Part shown: positions 8,257 through 14,460 of the stretch, piece by piece
Layout: every line of letters starts with the position of its first letter
Position numbering within the stretch: the stretch's first letter is position 1
Assembly (NCBI GenBank): GCA_964471235.1
Contig: CAYYGL010000094.1
Coordinates: 1-18,916 of the forward strand
Origin: CAYYGL01 sp964471235
GTDB lineage: Bacteria; Calditrichota; Calditrichia; RBG-13-44-9; J075
Reading direction: 5' to 3'
DNA length: 18,916 bases
Made by a program: the position numbers and the translations under genes
Notes under the pieces: model-generated
The model's input: only the letters and a program-made list of their open reading frames with translations
Database searches by the model: none
What the model was told of the DNA's origin: nothing

Positions 8257-10260
8257 ATGAGCCGCAACAAAATGAATCGTCGTGAGTTTTTAGAGACCAC
8301 GGCAAAAGGCGTGGTTGCCGTAACTGCCGGTTCCCTGTTGGGGAAAAGTTTGTTCGCAGCGCCGTATATCCGGAATTCCAAAATTGCCAACAAGGTTATT
8401 GTTCTGGGGATTGACGGGATGGACCCCGACCTGGTACTCCAGTTTGTCGAACGGGGTGAAATGCCCAATTTCAAAAAATTGATCGACACCGGTTATTTCG
8501 GCGCCTTGCAAACCACCATGCCGCCTCAGAGCCCGGTTGCCTGGTCGAGCTTTATCACCGGCACCAATCCCGGCGGGCACGGCATTTTCGATTTTATCCA
8601 TCGCGATCCCAAAACCTTTATGCCTTACCTCTCCACCTCCCGCAGCTTCGGCGCTTCCACCACGGTGGATGTGGGAAGCTGGTCCATCCCCCTGAAAAGC
8701 GGAAAAGTAGAATTGCTGCGCCGTGGACCGGCATTCTGGAAGACCCTGGAAGAAAATGACATCCCGGCGACTGTTTTCAAAGTGCCGGCAAACTTCCCGG
8801 TTCAGCCGGGGGATACCAAAGCGATCAGCGGGATGGGCACCCCGGACCTGCTGGGAACCTATGGCACGTTTACATTTTTTACCGACCTGAAGATTGAGAA
8901 TGCCGATTCCTTCACCGGCGGTCGAGTGGTCAAGGTTCGACCGGTGAACCACGTCATCAAAAGCAAATTGGAAGGACCGCCCAACTCCCTGCGCACCGAT
9001 AATCGACCGGCTGAAATTGAGTTTACCGTGTATCGGGACCCCAGGGAGGATGTGGTTAAGATCGTCATCCAGGATCACGAGATCATTCTGAAGCAAGGAG
9101 AATGGTCGGAATGGGTACCCCTGAAATTTGAACTGATGCCCATGTTTGCCAGTGTTACCGGGATGGTACGCATCTACATGCAGCAGGTGCATCCCCACTT
9201 CCGCCTTTACATGTCACCCATCAACATCGACCCGATGGAAGCTCATTTGCCGATCTCCAACCCGGCTTCCTATTCCCGGGAGCTCTCCGAGGCAATCGGT
9301 CGGTTCTATACACAGGGCTTTCCGGAAGATACCAAGGCGCTTTCCAATGGCATATTTTCCAACGAAGAATTCCTCAGCCAATCCAAGTACGTTTTGCACG
9401 AACGGTTGAAGGCTTTCCATCATGAATTCAGTCAATTCCAGGAAGGATTTTTCTTCTTTTACTTTTCCAGTGTGGATCAAAACAGTCATGTGATGTGGCG
9501 GGATATGGACCCCACCCACCCGCTGTATGAGCCGAATGCCAGCCGGGAAGCCAAAGAGGCGGTTTACTATTTTTACCGGGCAATGGACGATGTGCTGAGG
9601 CAAATTTTCGCCAAAATGGACGGCACCAGCACCTTTATGCTGCTTTCCGACCACGGTTTTGCTCCCTTCCGGCGGGAGTTTCATCTCAGCACCTGGCTGG
9701 TGGAGAACGGGTATACCGTTTTGACCGATCCGGAGAAGATGCATGAGAGCGAATTTTACGATTATGTGGACTGGTCAAAGACCAAAGCCTTTGCGTTGGG
9801 ACTCAACGGGTTGTATATCAATTTATACGGCAGGGAAGCCAACGGATCCGTGCCGCCTGCTGAGTATGAACAAATCAAAAAAGATATCCAGGCAAAACTG
9901 AACGAGGTGCGAGACCCTGAAACCGGAGAGAAGATTATTACCCGGGCTTATGATTCCCGAGAGATTTATTCCGGACCGTATATGGCGCTGGCGCCGGATA
10001 TCGTGGTGGGCTATCGGAGCGGATACCGGATTTCCGACGAAGCGGTGCTCGGTAAATTTCCCAGAGGAATTGTGGGGGACCGTACCGATAAATGGGCAGC
10101 CGATCATTGTATGGACCCTATCGTGGTTCCCGGGTTGTTGATGAGCAATAAAGAAATCCGACATCCCAAACCGGGGCTATGGGATTTAGCGCCGACCATC
10201 ATCAAAAATTTCGGGTTGACGGTTCCTAAAGAGATGGACGGCAAACCGATTTTAGCGTGA
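8257..10260 (+). CDS. Tat-exported alkaline phosphatase family protein, Ser nucleophile
   Basis: This 667-residue paralogue of the preceding gene starts 9 bases after it, with TAGGAA at 8245-8250. The N-terminus carries a twin-arginine signal (NRREFLETTAKG, then a small-residue hydrophobic core ending SLFAAP), so it is exported folded, which suits a metal-loaded enzyme. The catalytic set is complete: D53 (GIDGMD), S92 (PQSPVAW), D407 and H411 (VDQNSH), D465-H466 (LSDHG) and H617 (AADHCMD). It shares with its neighbour the inserted beta-rich region (about 205-325), ending YMSPINIDP, and the segments VDWSKT and DGKPI. A large minus-strand open frame (8290-9198) is only the shadow of this conserved protein. 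Substrate unknown. Tandem duplication followed by divergence in export route is the simplest history. Confidence 0.86.
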   Translation: MSRNKMNRREFLETTAKGVVAVTAGSLLGKSLFAAPYIRNSKIANKVIVLGIDGMDPDLVLQFVERGEMPNFKKLIDTGYFGALQTTMPPQSPVAWSSFITGTNPGGHGIFDFIHRDPKTFMPYLSTSRSFGASTTVDVGSWSIPLKSGKVELLRRGPAFWKTLEENDIPATVFKVPANFPVQPGDTKAISGMGTPDLLGTYGTFTFFTDLKIENADSFTGGRVVKVRPVNHVIKSKLEGPPNSLRTDNRPAEIEFTVYRDPREDVVKIVIQDHEIILKQGEWSEWVPLKFELMPMFASVTGMVRIYMQQVHPHFRLYMSPINIDPMEAHLPISNPASYSRELSEAIGRFYTQGFPEDTKALSNGIFSNEEFLSQSKYVLHERLKAFHHEFSQFQEGFFFFYFSSVDQNSHVMWRDMDPTHPLYEPNASREAKEAVYYFYRAMDDVLRQIFAKMDGTSTFMLLSDHGFAPFRREFHLSTWLVENGYTVLTDPEKMHESEFYDYVDWSKTKAFALGLNGLYINLYGREANGSVPPAEYEQIKKDIQAKLNEVRDPETGEKIITRAYDSREIYSGPYMALAPDIVVGYRSGYRISDEAVLGKFPRGIVGDRTDKWAADHCMDPIVVPGLLMSNKEIRHPKPGLWDLAPTIIKNFGLTVPKEMDGKPILA

Positions 10261-10285
10261 TAATTTGGTTATAACGAACGAGTTA

Positions 10286-10291
10286 AAGGAG
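10286..10291 (+). promoter_or_regulatory. Shine-Dalgarno AAGGAG for the small gene at 10301
   Basis: AAGGAG sits 9 bases before the ATG at 10301. It selects that start rather than the in-frame TTG at 10265. Confidence 0.7.
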
Positions 10292-10300
10292 AGTCTGAAA

Positions 10301-10495
10301 ATGTTTGGGAAGAAAATTAAGCTCGATAAGGAATTGATGGAAAAAGCCACCCGTTATGCCGAAGCAGCGGGTTATTCCTCGGTGGAGGAATTTATCACCC
10401 ACATCGTGGAGAAGGAGATTGCCAAAATAGAAGAGGGCGGTGATTCCCTGGAAGAAGTGGAAAAACGGCTGCGGGGATTGGGCTACATCTCCTGA
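10301..10495 (+). CDS. Small ribbon-helix-helix-like protein with KRLxxLGYI tail
   Basis: This 64-residue protein lies 40 bases after the Tat-exported AP gene and has its own strong ribosome binding site. Its outline fits a ribbon-helix-helix fold: a short basic strand (FGKKIKLDKEL), helix A (MEKATRYAEAAG) and, after a YSSVEEF turn, helix B (ITHIVEKEIAKIEE). An acidic linker leads to the tail VEKRLRGLGYIS. The tail matches the C-terminus of the sulfatase-fold protein at the window start (RKRLKSLGYIR). No export signal is present, so it should be cytoplasmic. RHH proteins usually bind DNA as dimers, often as antitoxins or repressors, but no toxin gene is adjacent. An operon regulator or an adaptor for the AP enzymes are both guesses. 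Confidence 0.7.
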   Translation: MFGKKIKLDKELMEKATRYAEAAGYSSVEEFITHIVEKEIAKIEEGGDSLEEVEKRLRGLGYIS

Positions 10496-10608
10496 ACCAA
10501 TTCGTTCTCAGTCGGATTCAATCATTGGGTCGCGGCTCCCCGGGCAGCTCTTACCTTGTTGAGGTCGCAGTAAAATTTGTGATAAACATTTGTCGGAGGT
10601 GTTAAACA

Positions 10609-10649
10609 AGTCATGCTGCTATGAGATTCCTGCATTCGCAGGAATGACA
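10609..10649 (-). repeat. REP-like palindromic element A
   Basis: The core is a perfect hairpin: ATTCCTGC (10626-10633), loop ATTC, GCAGGAAT (10638-10645). GTCAT at 10610-10614 and ATGAC at 10644-10648 form an outer inverted repeat. Read on the minus strand it starts TGTCATTCC and runs through GGAAT into ATCTCATA, the core also found twice at the end of the window. Confidence 0.65.
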
Positions 10650-10668
10650 GATAAGTGTATGTTTTTGT

Positions 10669-10720
10669 TGTCATTCCGGGCTTGTCTCGCTGCACCGGCG
10701 GATCCTTTGGAGGAATCCCT
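10669..10720 (+). repeat. REP-like palindromic element D
   Basis: It begins TGTCATTCCGG (10669-10679), the same end as the element at 18803, and includes GGATCC-TTTGGA-GGAATCC (about 10700-10718). That sequence, reversed, matches GATTCCTCCGAAGGAGCC at 18687-18704 with two differences. Its TGTCATTCC is a perfect 9-base inverted repeat of GGAATGACA at 10641-10649, in the neighbouring element. The right boundary is approximate. Confidence 0.5.
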
Positions 10721-10779
10721 TCCTGTTTGACATCGGCAGTTCGTTTTAACACTAACCATTCATCTAACTTTACATAGCA

Positions 10780-11604
10780 ATGATCATGGACATTTTGAAC
10801 AGCATTTTTAACATGGTTTTCAATATCCTGTTTTATCCGTTCCACTGGCTTAACCCGGTCTGGGGGTTAATATTTATCTCTGTGGTGGTGGGAATCATGA
10901 TGTTGTTTATCTTCAAACACACCTCCAATCAGACAGGGATTAAACAACTGAAGAATGAACTCAAAGCCCACCTGCTGGAATTTCGGTTGTATAAGGATGA
11001 TGTGGCGCTCTCCCTGGAGGCAATGAAGGATTTATTCCTGACCAATTTCGGGTATATCAAATTCGCCCTCAAACCCATGCTCATTTTGATGGTGCCCACC
11101 ATCCTCATATTAATCCAACTGGCAACCTGGTATGAATTTCGTCCCCTCCAAGTAGGGGAAAAATCGATTTTATCCATAAAAGTAAAAAATGCCGGTCTGT
11201 TGGAACGGGTGGAGTTGCAGACACCGGAGGGAATTCAAATCGAAACCCCGCCGATTCGAATTATTCCCCTCAGCGAAATTGACTGGCGGTTTAAAGCAGT
11301 TCGGGAAGGCGACTGGCAACTCCGGGTGACAATTGACGGCAGAGAATATCGGAAAACGGTTCGGGTCGGCAACCGGTTTGTCAAATTAGCACCGTACCGG
11401 CTGGCGGGGAATTCCCTGAGCGGGCTGCTCTATCCCGGGGAAAAGACCCTGCCGGGAGATGGGGAGCTCAGCGAGATTCACATTCGCTATCCGCACCGTG
11501 AAACCCGGGTTTGGGGAGTCCCTGTTCATTGGCTGGTGATTTTCCTGGTGGTCTCCATTGCCGCCGGCTTTTCCATGAAAGGCGTGTTTAAGGTGGAAAT
11601 TTAA
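10780..11604 (+). CDS. Membrane protein with Oxa1/EMC3-like topology and periplasmic beta domain
   Basis: This 274-residue protein starts at ATG 10780 (or 10786), with no clear Shine-Dalgarno. Residues 4-22 look amphipathic and 25-46 form TM1. Residues 50-88 are charged and probably coiled-coil (QLKNELKAHLLEFRLYKDD). TM2 is 97-116, followed by a beta-rich, probably periplasmic domain at about 120-245 (GEKSILSIKVKNAG, REGDWQLRVTIDG), and TM3 is 249-266. TM, cytoplasmic coiled coil, then two more TMs is the core of the Oxa1 superfamily (YidC, EMC3/TMCO1, DUF106), whose members insert or escort membrane proteins. A beta domain between TM2 and TM3 would be extra. I assign the superfamily from topology and helix character, not from a diagnostic motif. 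Its position between AP genes suggests a scaffold or partner, which is inference. Confidence 0.6.
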   Translation: MIMDILNSIFNMVFNILFYPFHWLNPVWGLIFISVVVGIMMLFIFKHTSNQTGIKQLKNELKAHLLEFRLYKDDVALSLEAMKDLFLTNFGYIKFALKPMLILMVPTILILIQLATWYEFRPLQVGEKSILSIKVKNAGLLERVELQTPEGIQIETPPIRIIPLSEIDWRFKAVREGDWQLRVTIDGREYRKTVRVGNRFVKLAPYRLAGNSLSGLLYPGEKTLPGDGELSEIHIRYPHRETRVWGVPVHWLVIFLVVSIAAGFSMKGVFKVEI

Positions 11605-11851
11605 TCCATAGGTATTGCTCGGTTTCACAATTCCAAATCATGTTTCAGGAGTGAGATTTCATCTGGTTGCGAAACTCAGTTTCGCAACCTTACAACATGC
11701 CGAAACGGAGTTCCGGCAGGAGGGAAATGTTGTCACCTGGGAGCGTCATGGCGAAGCTCCAAAGGAGTCCGTCTGACCACCCCTTCCCCGAATGGGTCAC
11801 TACCTGAGAGGGAAATTTATTTTACATACCCTAATATCGTGAGTCATCATC
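11605..11851. other. Non-coding spacer rich in hairpins
   Basis: This 247-base gap contains a perfect 11-base-pair hairpin (11665-11689, annotated separately). A second inverted repeat has TGCCG (11698-11702) and CGGCA (11714-11718) around AAACGGAGTTC. Alternative short stems are GGAGC/GCTCC (11740-11744 with 11756-11760) and CTCC-AAA-GGAG (11757-11767). No open frame or clear promoter was found. Confidence 0.55.
11665..11689. repeat. Perfect hairpin, possible terminator of the 10780 gene
   Basis: GGTTGCGAAAC (11665-11675), loop TCA, GTTTCGCAACC (11679-11689) form an uninterrupted 11-pair stem 61 bases after the membrane-protein stop. Only a weak T run (CTTAC) follows, so it may be a poor intrinsic terminator or a dispersed palindrome. 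The two roles cannot be separated from sequence alone. Confidence 0.55.
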
Positions 11852-13276
11852 ATGAATCTGAAAAGTTTATTTAAGAAAAACCGAAAAGTTTTTGTCCTCG
11901 GGTTGGACTGCGCCGCCCCGGAACTGGTGTTTAACCGCTGGCGGGATGATTTGCCGAACCTGGGCTTCTTAGCCAAATCCGGTTTATGGGGCGAGATGCA
12001 ATCCAGCATCCCGGCGATTACCGTGCCCGCCTGGAGTTCCATGCTCTCTTCCAAAGACCCCGGTGTGCTGGGTTTCTACGGATTCCGCAACCGGGCGGAT
12101 CATTCCTACGACAAGATGTTTATCGCTATGGGACATGTGGTAAAGGAAAAACGGGTCTGGAATTACCTGAGCGACGCCGGGTTAACCAGCATCGTGATGG
12201 GCGTTCCCCAGACCTTCCCGGTGCGCCCCCTCCGGGGAAACCTCATTTCCGGCTTTCTCACCCCGGGCATTCAGAGTGATTTTGCCTATCCCTACGCCTT
12301 CAAACGGGAAGTCCTCTCCCTCACCCCGGAATACGATTTTGACGTGAAAGAATTCCGCACCGATAACAAAGACTGGCTGTTGGAGCAAATTCATATCATG
12401 ACCGACAAGCACTTTAAAGTGGTGGATTACACCCTGAAAAACAAACCGTGGGATTTTTTCATGTACATGGAAATCGGGGTGGACCGCATTCACCATGGCT
12501 TCTGGAATTATCATGACCCCCAGCATTTCCGCTATCAACCGGGAAATCCGTATGAAAACGCCATCCATGACTACTATGTCAAAATTGATACCAAGCTTGG
12601 GGAATGGCTGGAACAGTTGGATAACAACACCGCGGTGCTGGTGGTATCGGATCATGGGGCAAAGCGGATGGACGGCGGCATTTGCATCAACGAGTGGTTA
12701 TGGCGAAACGGCTACCTGGCGTTTAAAGAAGACCCCAAACCGGGAACGATTGTGCGGTTTGAAGATCTGGAAGTGGACTGGGGGCGTACGAAAGCATGGG
12801 GCAGCGGCGGGTATTACGGGCGGGTTTTTCTGAATGTGAAGGACCGGGAACCCGAGGGTGTTATACCTTCGAACGAATATGAGAAAGTGCGGGATGAGCT
12901 AAGCGAAAAATTTCAGGCAATCACCGACCCGGATGGTAAAAACATCGGCACGAAGGTGTTTAAACCGGAGGAAGTTTACCGGGAAGTACGCGGGGTAGCG
13001 CCGGATTTGATTGTGTATTTCGGCGACCTGTTGTGGCGCTCGGTGGGCTCCCTGGGGTACGACGGCTGGCATACCTTTGAGAACGATACCGGACCGGACG
13101 CCTGTAACCATGCCCAGAATGGGATGTTTATTTTCTATGATCCGCAAAATCCGCAGCCGGGTGTGGAAGTCAAGGGCGCCCAATTGATGGATGTGGCGCC
13201 CACCATCTTAAATTACCTGGGAGTCTCTGTGCCGAAAGATATGCAGGGGCGGCAACTCACCAGCCGGGTAATATAA
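11852..13276 (+). CDS. Cytoplasmic alkaline phosphatase family phosphodiesterase-like protein, Thr nucleophile
   Basis: This 474-residue third paralogue begins at ATG 11852 with only weak ribosome-binding sequence. There is no signal peptide or TM: residues 1-12 are basic (MNLKSLFKKNRK) and the catalytic strand VFVLGLDC follows at once, so the protein should stay in the cytoplasm. The NPP-type set is complete: D19, T57 (AITVPAW), D211 and H215 (VDRIHH), D267-H268 (VSDHG) and H420 (DACNHAQ). The inserted beta-rich region of the two longer paralogues is absent. VDWGRTKAW and VAPTILNYLG....DMQG are shared with them. Family enzymes cleave nucleotides or other phosphodiesters and some act as phosphoglycerate-mutase-like phosphotransferases; the substrate here is unknown. 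A membrane-facing role is possible through the basic N-terminus, which is speculation. Confidence 0.84.
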   Translation: MNLKSLFKKNRKVFVLGLDCAAPELVFNRWRDDLPNLGFLAKSGLWGEMQSSIPAITVPAWSSMLSSKDPGVLGFYGFRNRADHSYDKMFIAMGHVVKEKRVWNYLSDAGLTSIVMGVPQTFPVRPLRGNLISGFLTPGIQSDFAYPYAFKREVLSLTPEYDFDVKEFRTDNKDWLLEQIHIMTDKHFKVVDYTLKNKPWDFFMYMEIGVDRIHHGFWNYHDPQHFRYQPGNPYENAIHDYYVKIDTKLGEWLEQLDNNTAVLVVSDHGAKRMDGGICINEWLWRNGYLAFKEDPKPGTIVRFEDLEVDWGRTKAWGSGGYYGRVFLNVKDREPEGVIPSNEYEKVRDELSEKFQAITDPDGKNIGTKVFKPEEVYREVRGVAPDLIVYFGDLLWRSVGSLGYDGWHTFENDTGPDACNHAQNGMFIFYDPQNPQPGVEVKGAQLMDVAPTILNYLGVSVPKDMQGRQLTSRVI

Positions 13277-13596
13277 ACCGATTCATGTTCCAACAACGTT
13301 GCCGGCGGGAATGCCAATTCCCGAAAATCGATTTGCTGTACACAGTTGAGAGAATTCGTCCCCCACACCGCTCCGGTTATATATCTTTGCCGGGTAATCG
13401 AGAGTCAAGAAATTCGTGGATGTTTCGACTATTAAATTAGCCATAACGGCTGCCGGATGATGGAAAAGCCAAAAATTAAATGCAAATTTTCGTTGAGAAA
13501 ACCGTCTATTCGGTATTAAACTTAACACTTGTTTTAAACGAAACCGGTAAATGATAAACAACACGGAATCACTTAACGAAGGAAGCAGTTGAAGAA
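13277..13596. other. Non-coding spacer with a short hairpin
   Basis: A 320-base gap without a convincing gene. Near its left end is the CGGGAAT/ATTCCCG hairpin (13306-13323). The rest is AT-rich. TTGAGA (13493-13498) with TATTAA (13514-13519) is a poor promoter candidate because the spacing is only 15. A short in-frame run starting GTGGATGTTTCG near 13424 stops after about 14 codons and is not called. Confidence 0.5.
13306..13323. terminator. Short perfect hairpin downstream of the AP gene
   Basis: CGGGAAT (13306-13312), loop GCCA, ATTCCCG (13317-13323), 30 bases after the stop of the AP gene. No T run follows, so intrinsic termination is doubtful; it may equally be a small dispersed palindrome. 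Confidence 0.35.
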
Positions 13597-14334
13597 ATGG
13601 TAGAATTAAAATTAAAAACCGATTTGCATCTCCACACCGCCGATGATCGCTACGACGGCATTGCTCATACCGCTTATGAATTAATTTCTCATGCTGCAAA
13701 AAAAGACTTCAAAGTGTTATCCATTACCAATCACGATACCTATACATACACCCCGGAATTGGTTAGCTATGCCCTCGATCATGATATCCTGCTGATACCG
13801 GGAATCGAGAAAACGATAGAAGGAAAACATGTGTTGTTGTTAAACGCTTTTCCTGCGACTGAAAAAATCAAAACCTTTGGCGAATTGCGGAAGGCAAAAA
13901 ATGACGGGTTGTTTGTGGTGGCGCCCCACCCGTTTTTTAGGGCGCATCATTGCCTGGGTAACAAATTGATCGAGCATATTGAGTTGTTTGATGCGGTAGA
14001 ATATTCCTATTTTTACACCCGCTGGATCAATTTTAACCGGAAAGCGCTGGCGGTCGCCCGGGAATACCGTCTCCCGCTGATCGGCAACTCCGATTGCCAT
14101 GTACTAAATTACATGGGTGTCTCTCATTCAATCATTACCTCTCCCTATAAGACCGAAAGTGCTATCTTTGAGGCAATTCGCGAACACCGGGTGAAAGTGG
14201 TCAGCCGTCCCCAGCCATTTCATAGACTTCTTTCCATGTTTATCAACATGCAGATTAAACTACACATGAATGGCAAAAATGGCAGGGTACAACCGGCGGA
14301 TAACAAGCCCTTTAAACTGCCTCTTGCCGGTTAA
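13597..14334 (+). CDS. PHP-domain metallophosphoesterase
   Basis: This 245-residue protein has ATG 13597 as start. AAGGAAG lies about a dozen bases upstream and a GAAG sits closer. It has the PHP metal ligands in order: H11 and H13 (TDLHLHT), D20, H46 (ITNHDT), E71 (PGIEKT), H79, H111 (VAPHPF), and D166 with H168 (GNSDCH). That full set supports a tri-metal phosphoesterase. The family includes histidinol phosphatase, nucleotide phosphodiesterases and the CpsB/YwqE tyrosine phosphatases of capsule loci. It has no signal peptide and is probably cytoplasmic. Its position before the glycosyltransferases suggests a role in glycan precursor turnover or regulation. Residues after about 205 are basic and lack motifs. 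Fold confident, substrate unknown. Confidence 0.85.
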   Translation: MVELKLKTDLHLHTADDRYDGIAHTAYELISHAAKKDFKVLSITNHDTYTYTPELVSYALDHDILLIPGIEKTIEGKHVLLLNAFPATEKIKTFGELRKAKNDGLFVVAPHPFFRAHHCLGNKLIEHIELFDAVEYSYFYTRWINFNRKALAVAREYRLPLIGNSDCHVLNYMGVSHSIITSPYKTESAIFEAIREHRVKVVSRPQPFHRLLSMFINMQIKLHMNGKNGRVQPADNKPFKLPLAG

Positions 14335-14460
14335 AGCTTTTTCCTCATCGGTTCTTTTTTCAAGGAAACAGCACGAAGGGCTATTAGATCCCGCCTTGCT
14401 ATGGCGGAATTCCCCTCCAAAACAGTTTACATTTCAAATTAATGTTTCGAGAGCATTAAC
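14335..14460. other. Short intergenic spacer with a weak inverted repeat
   Basis: CCGCC (14391-14395) and GGCGG (14403-14407) could pair across TTGCTAT. AACCGGC (14291-14297) and GCCGGTT (14326-14332), at the end of the PHP gene, also pair, with a TTTTT run starting eight bases later. Either could be a weak terminator, but neither is convincing. Confidence 0.3.

Larger units (their letters stand above)
10496..10779. other. Non-coding spacer with palindromic repeats
   Basis: This 284-base gap holds two elements of the TGTCATTCC palindrome family, at 10609-10649 and 10669-10720, annotated separately. The first 110 bases show no clear structure. No promoter or coding sequence is convincing. It separates the AP/RHH operon from the membrane-protein gene. 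Confidence 0.6.

Noticed and set aside
8290..9198. 302-codon minus-strand open frame
   Set aside because: It lies wholly inside the Tat-exported AP gene, whose motifs are conserved; its protein shows no recognisable motif and it has no neighbouring minus-strand genes.
9214..9744. 176-codon minus-strand open frame
   Set aside because: Antisense shadow of the same AP gene; GC-rich third positions of the plus-strand gene leave the opposite frame open.
10301..10495. Antitoxin of a toxin-antitoxin pair
   Set aside because: The RHH-like outline fits, but no small toxin gene lies on either side; the neighbours are an AP gene and a spacer.
10609..10720. CRISPR array
   Set aside because: The repeats are palindromes of unequal length without regular spacers, and no cas gene is present.
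12182..12655. 157-codon minus-strand open frame
   Set aside because: Antisense of the 11852 AP gene, covering its metal-binding motifs; no independent support.
13283..13699. 138-codon minus-strand open frame covering the spacer before the PHP gene
   Set aside because: It overlaps the first metal-ligand motif of the PHP gene, has no ribosome binding site and encodes no recognisable domain.
14291..14345. AACCGGC/GCCGGTT stem followed by TTTTT as an intrinsic terminator
   Set aside because: The loop is 28 bases long and the stem lies mostly in the PHP coding region; the T run is separated from it by eight bases.
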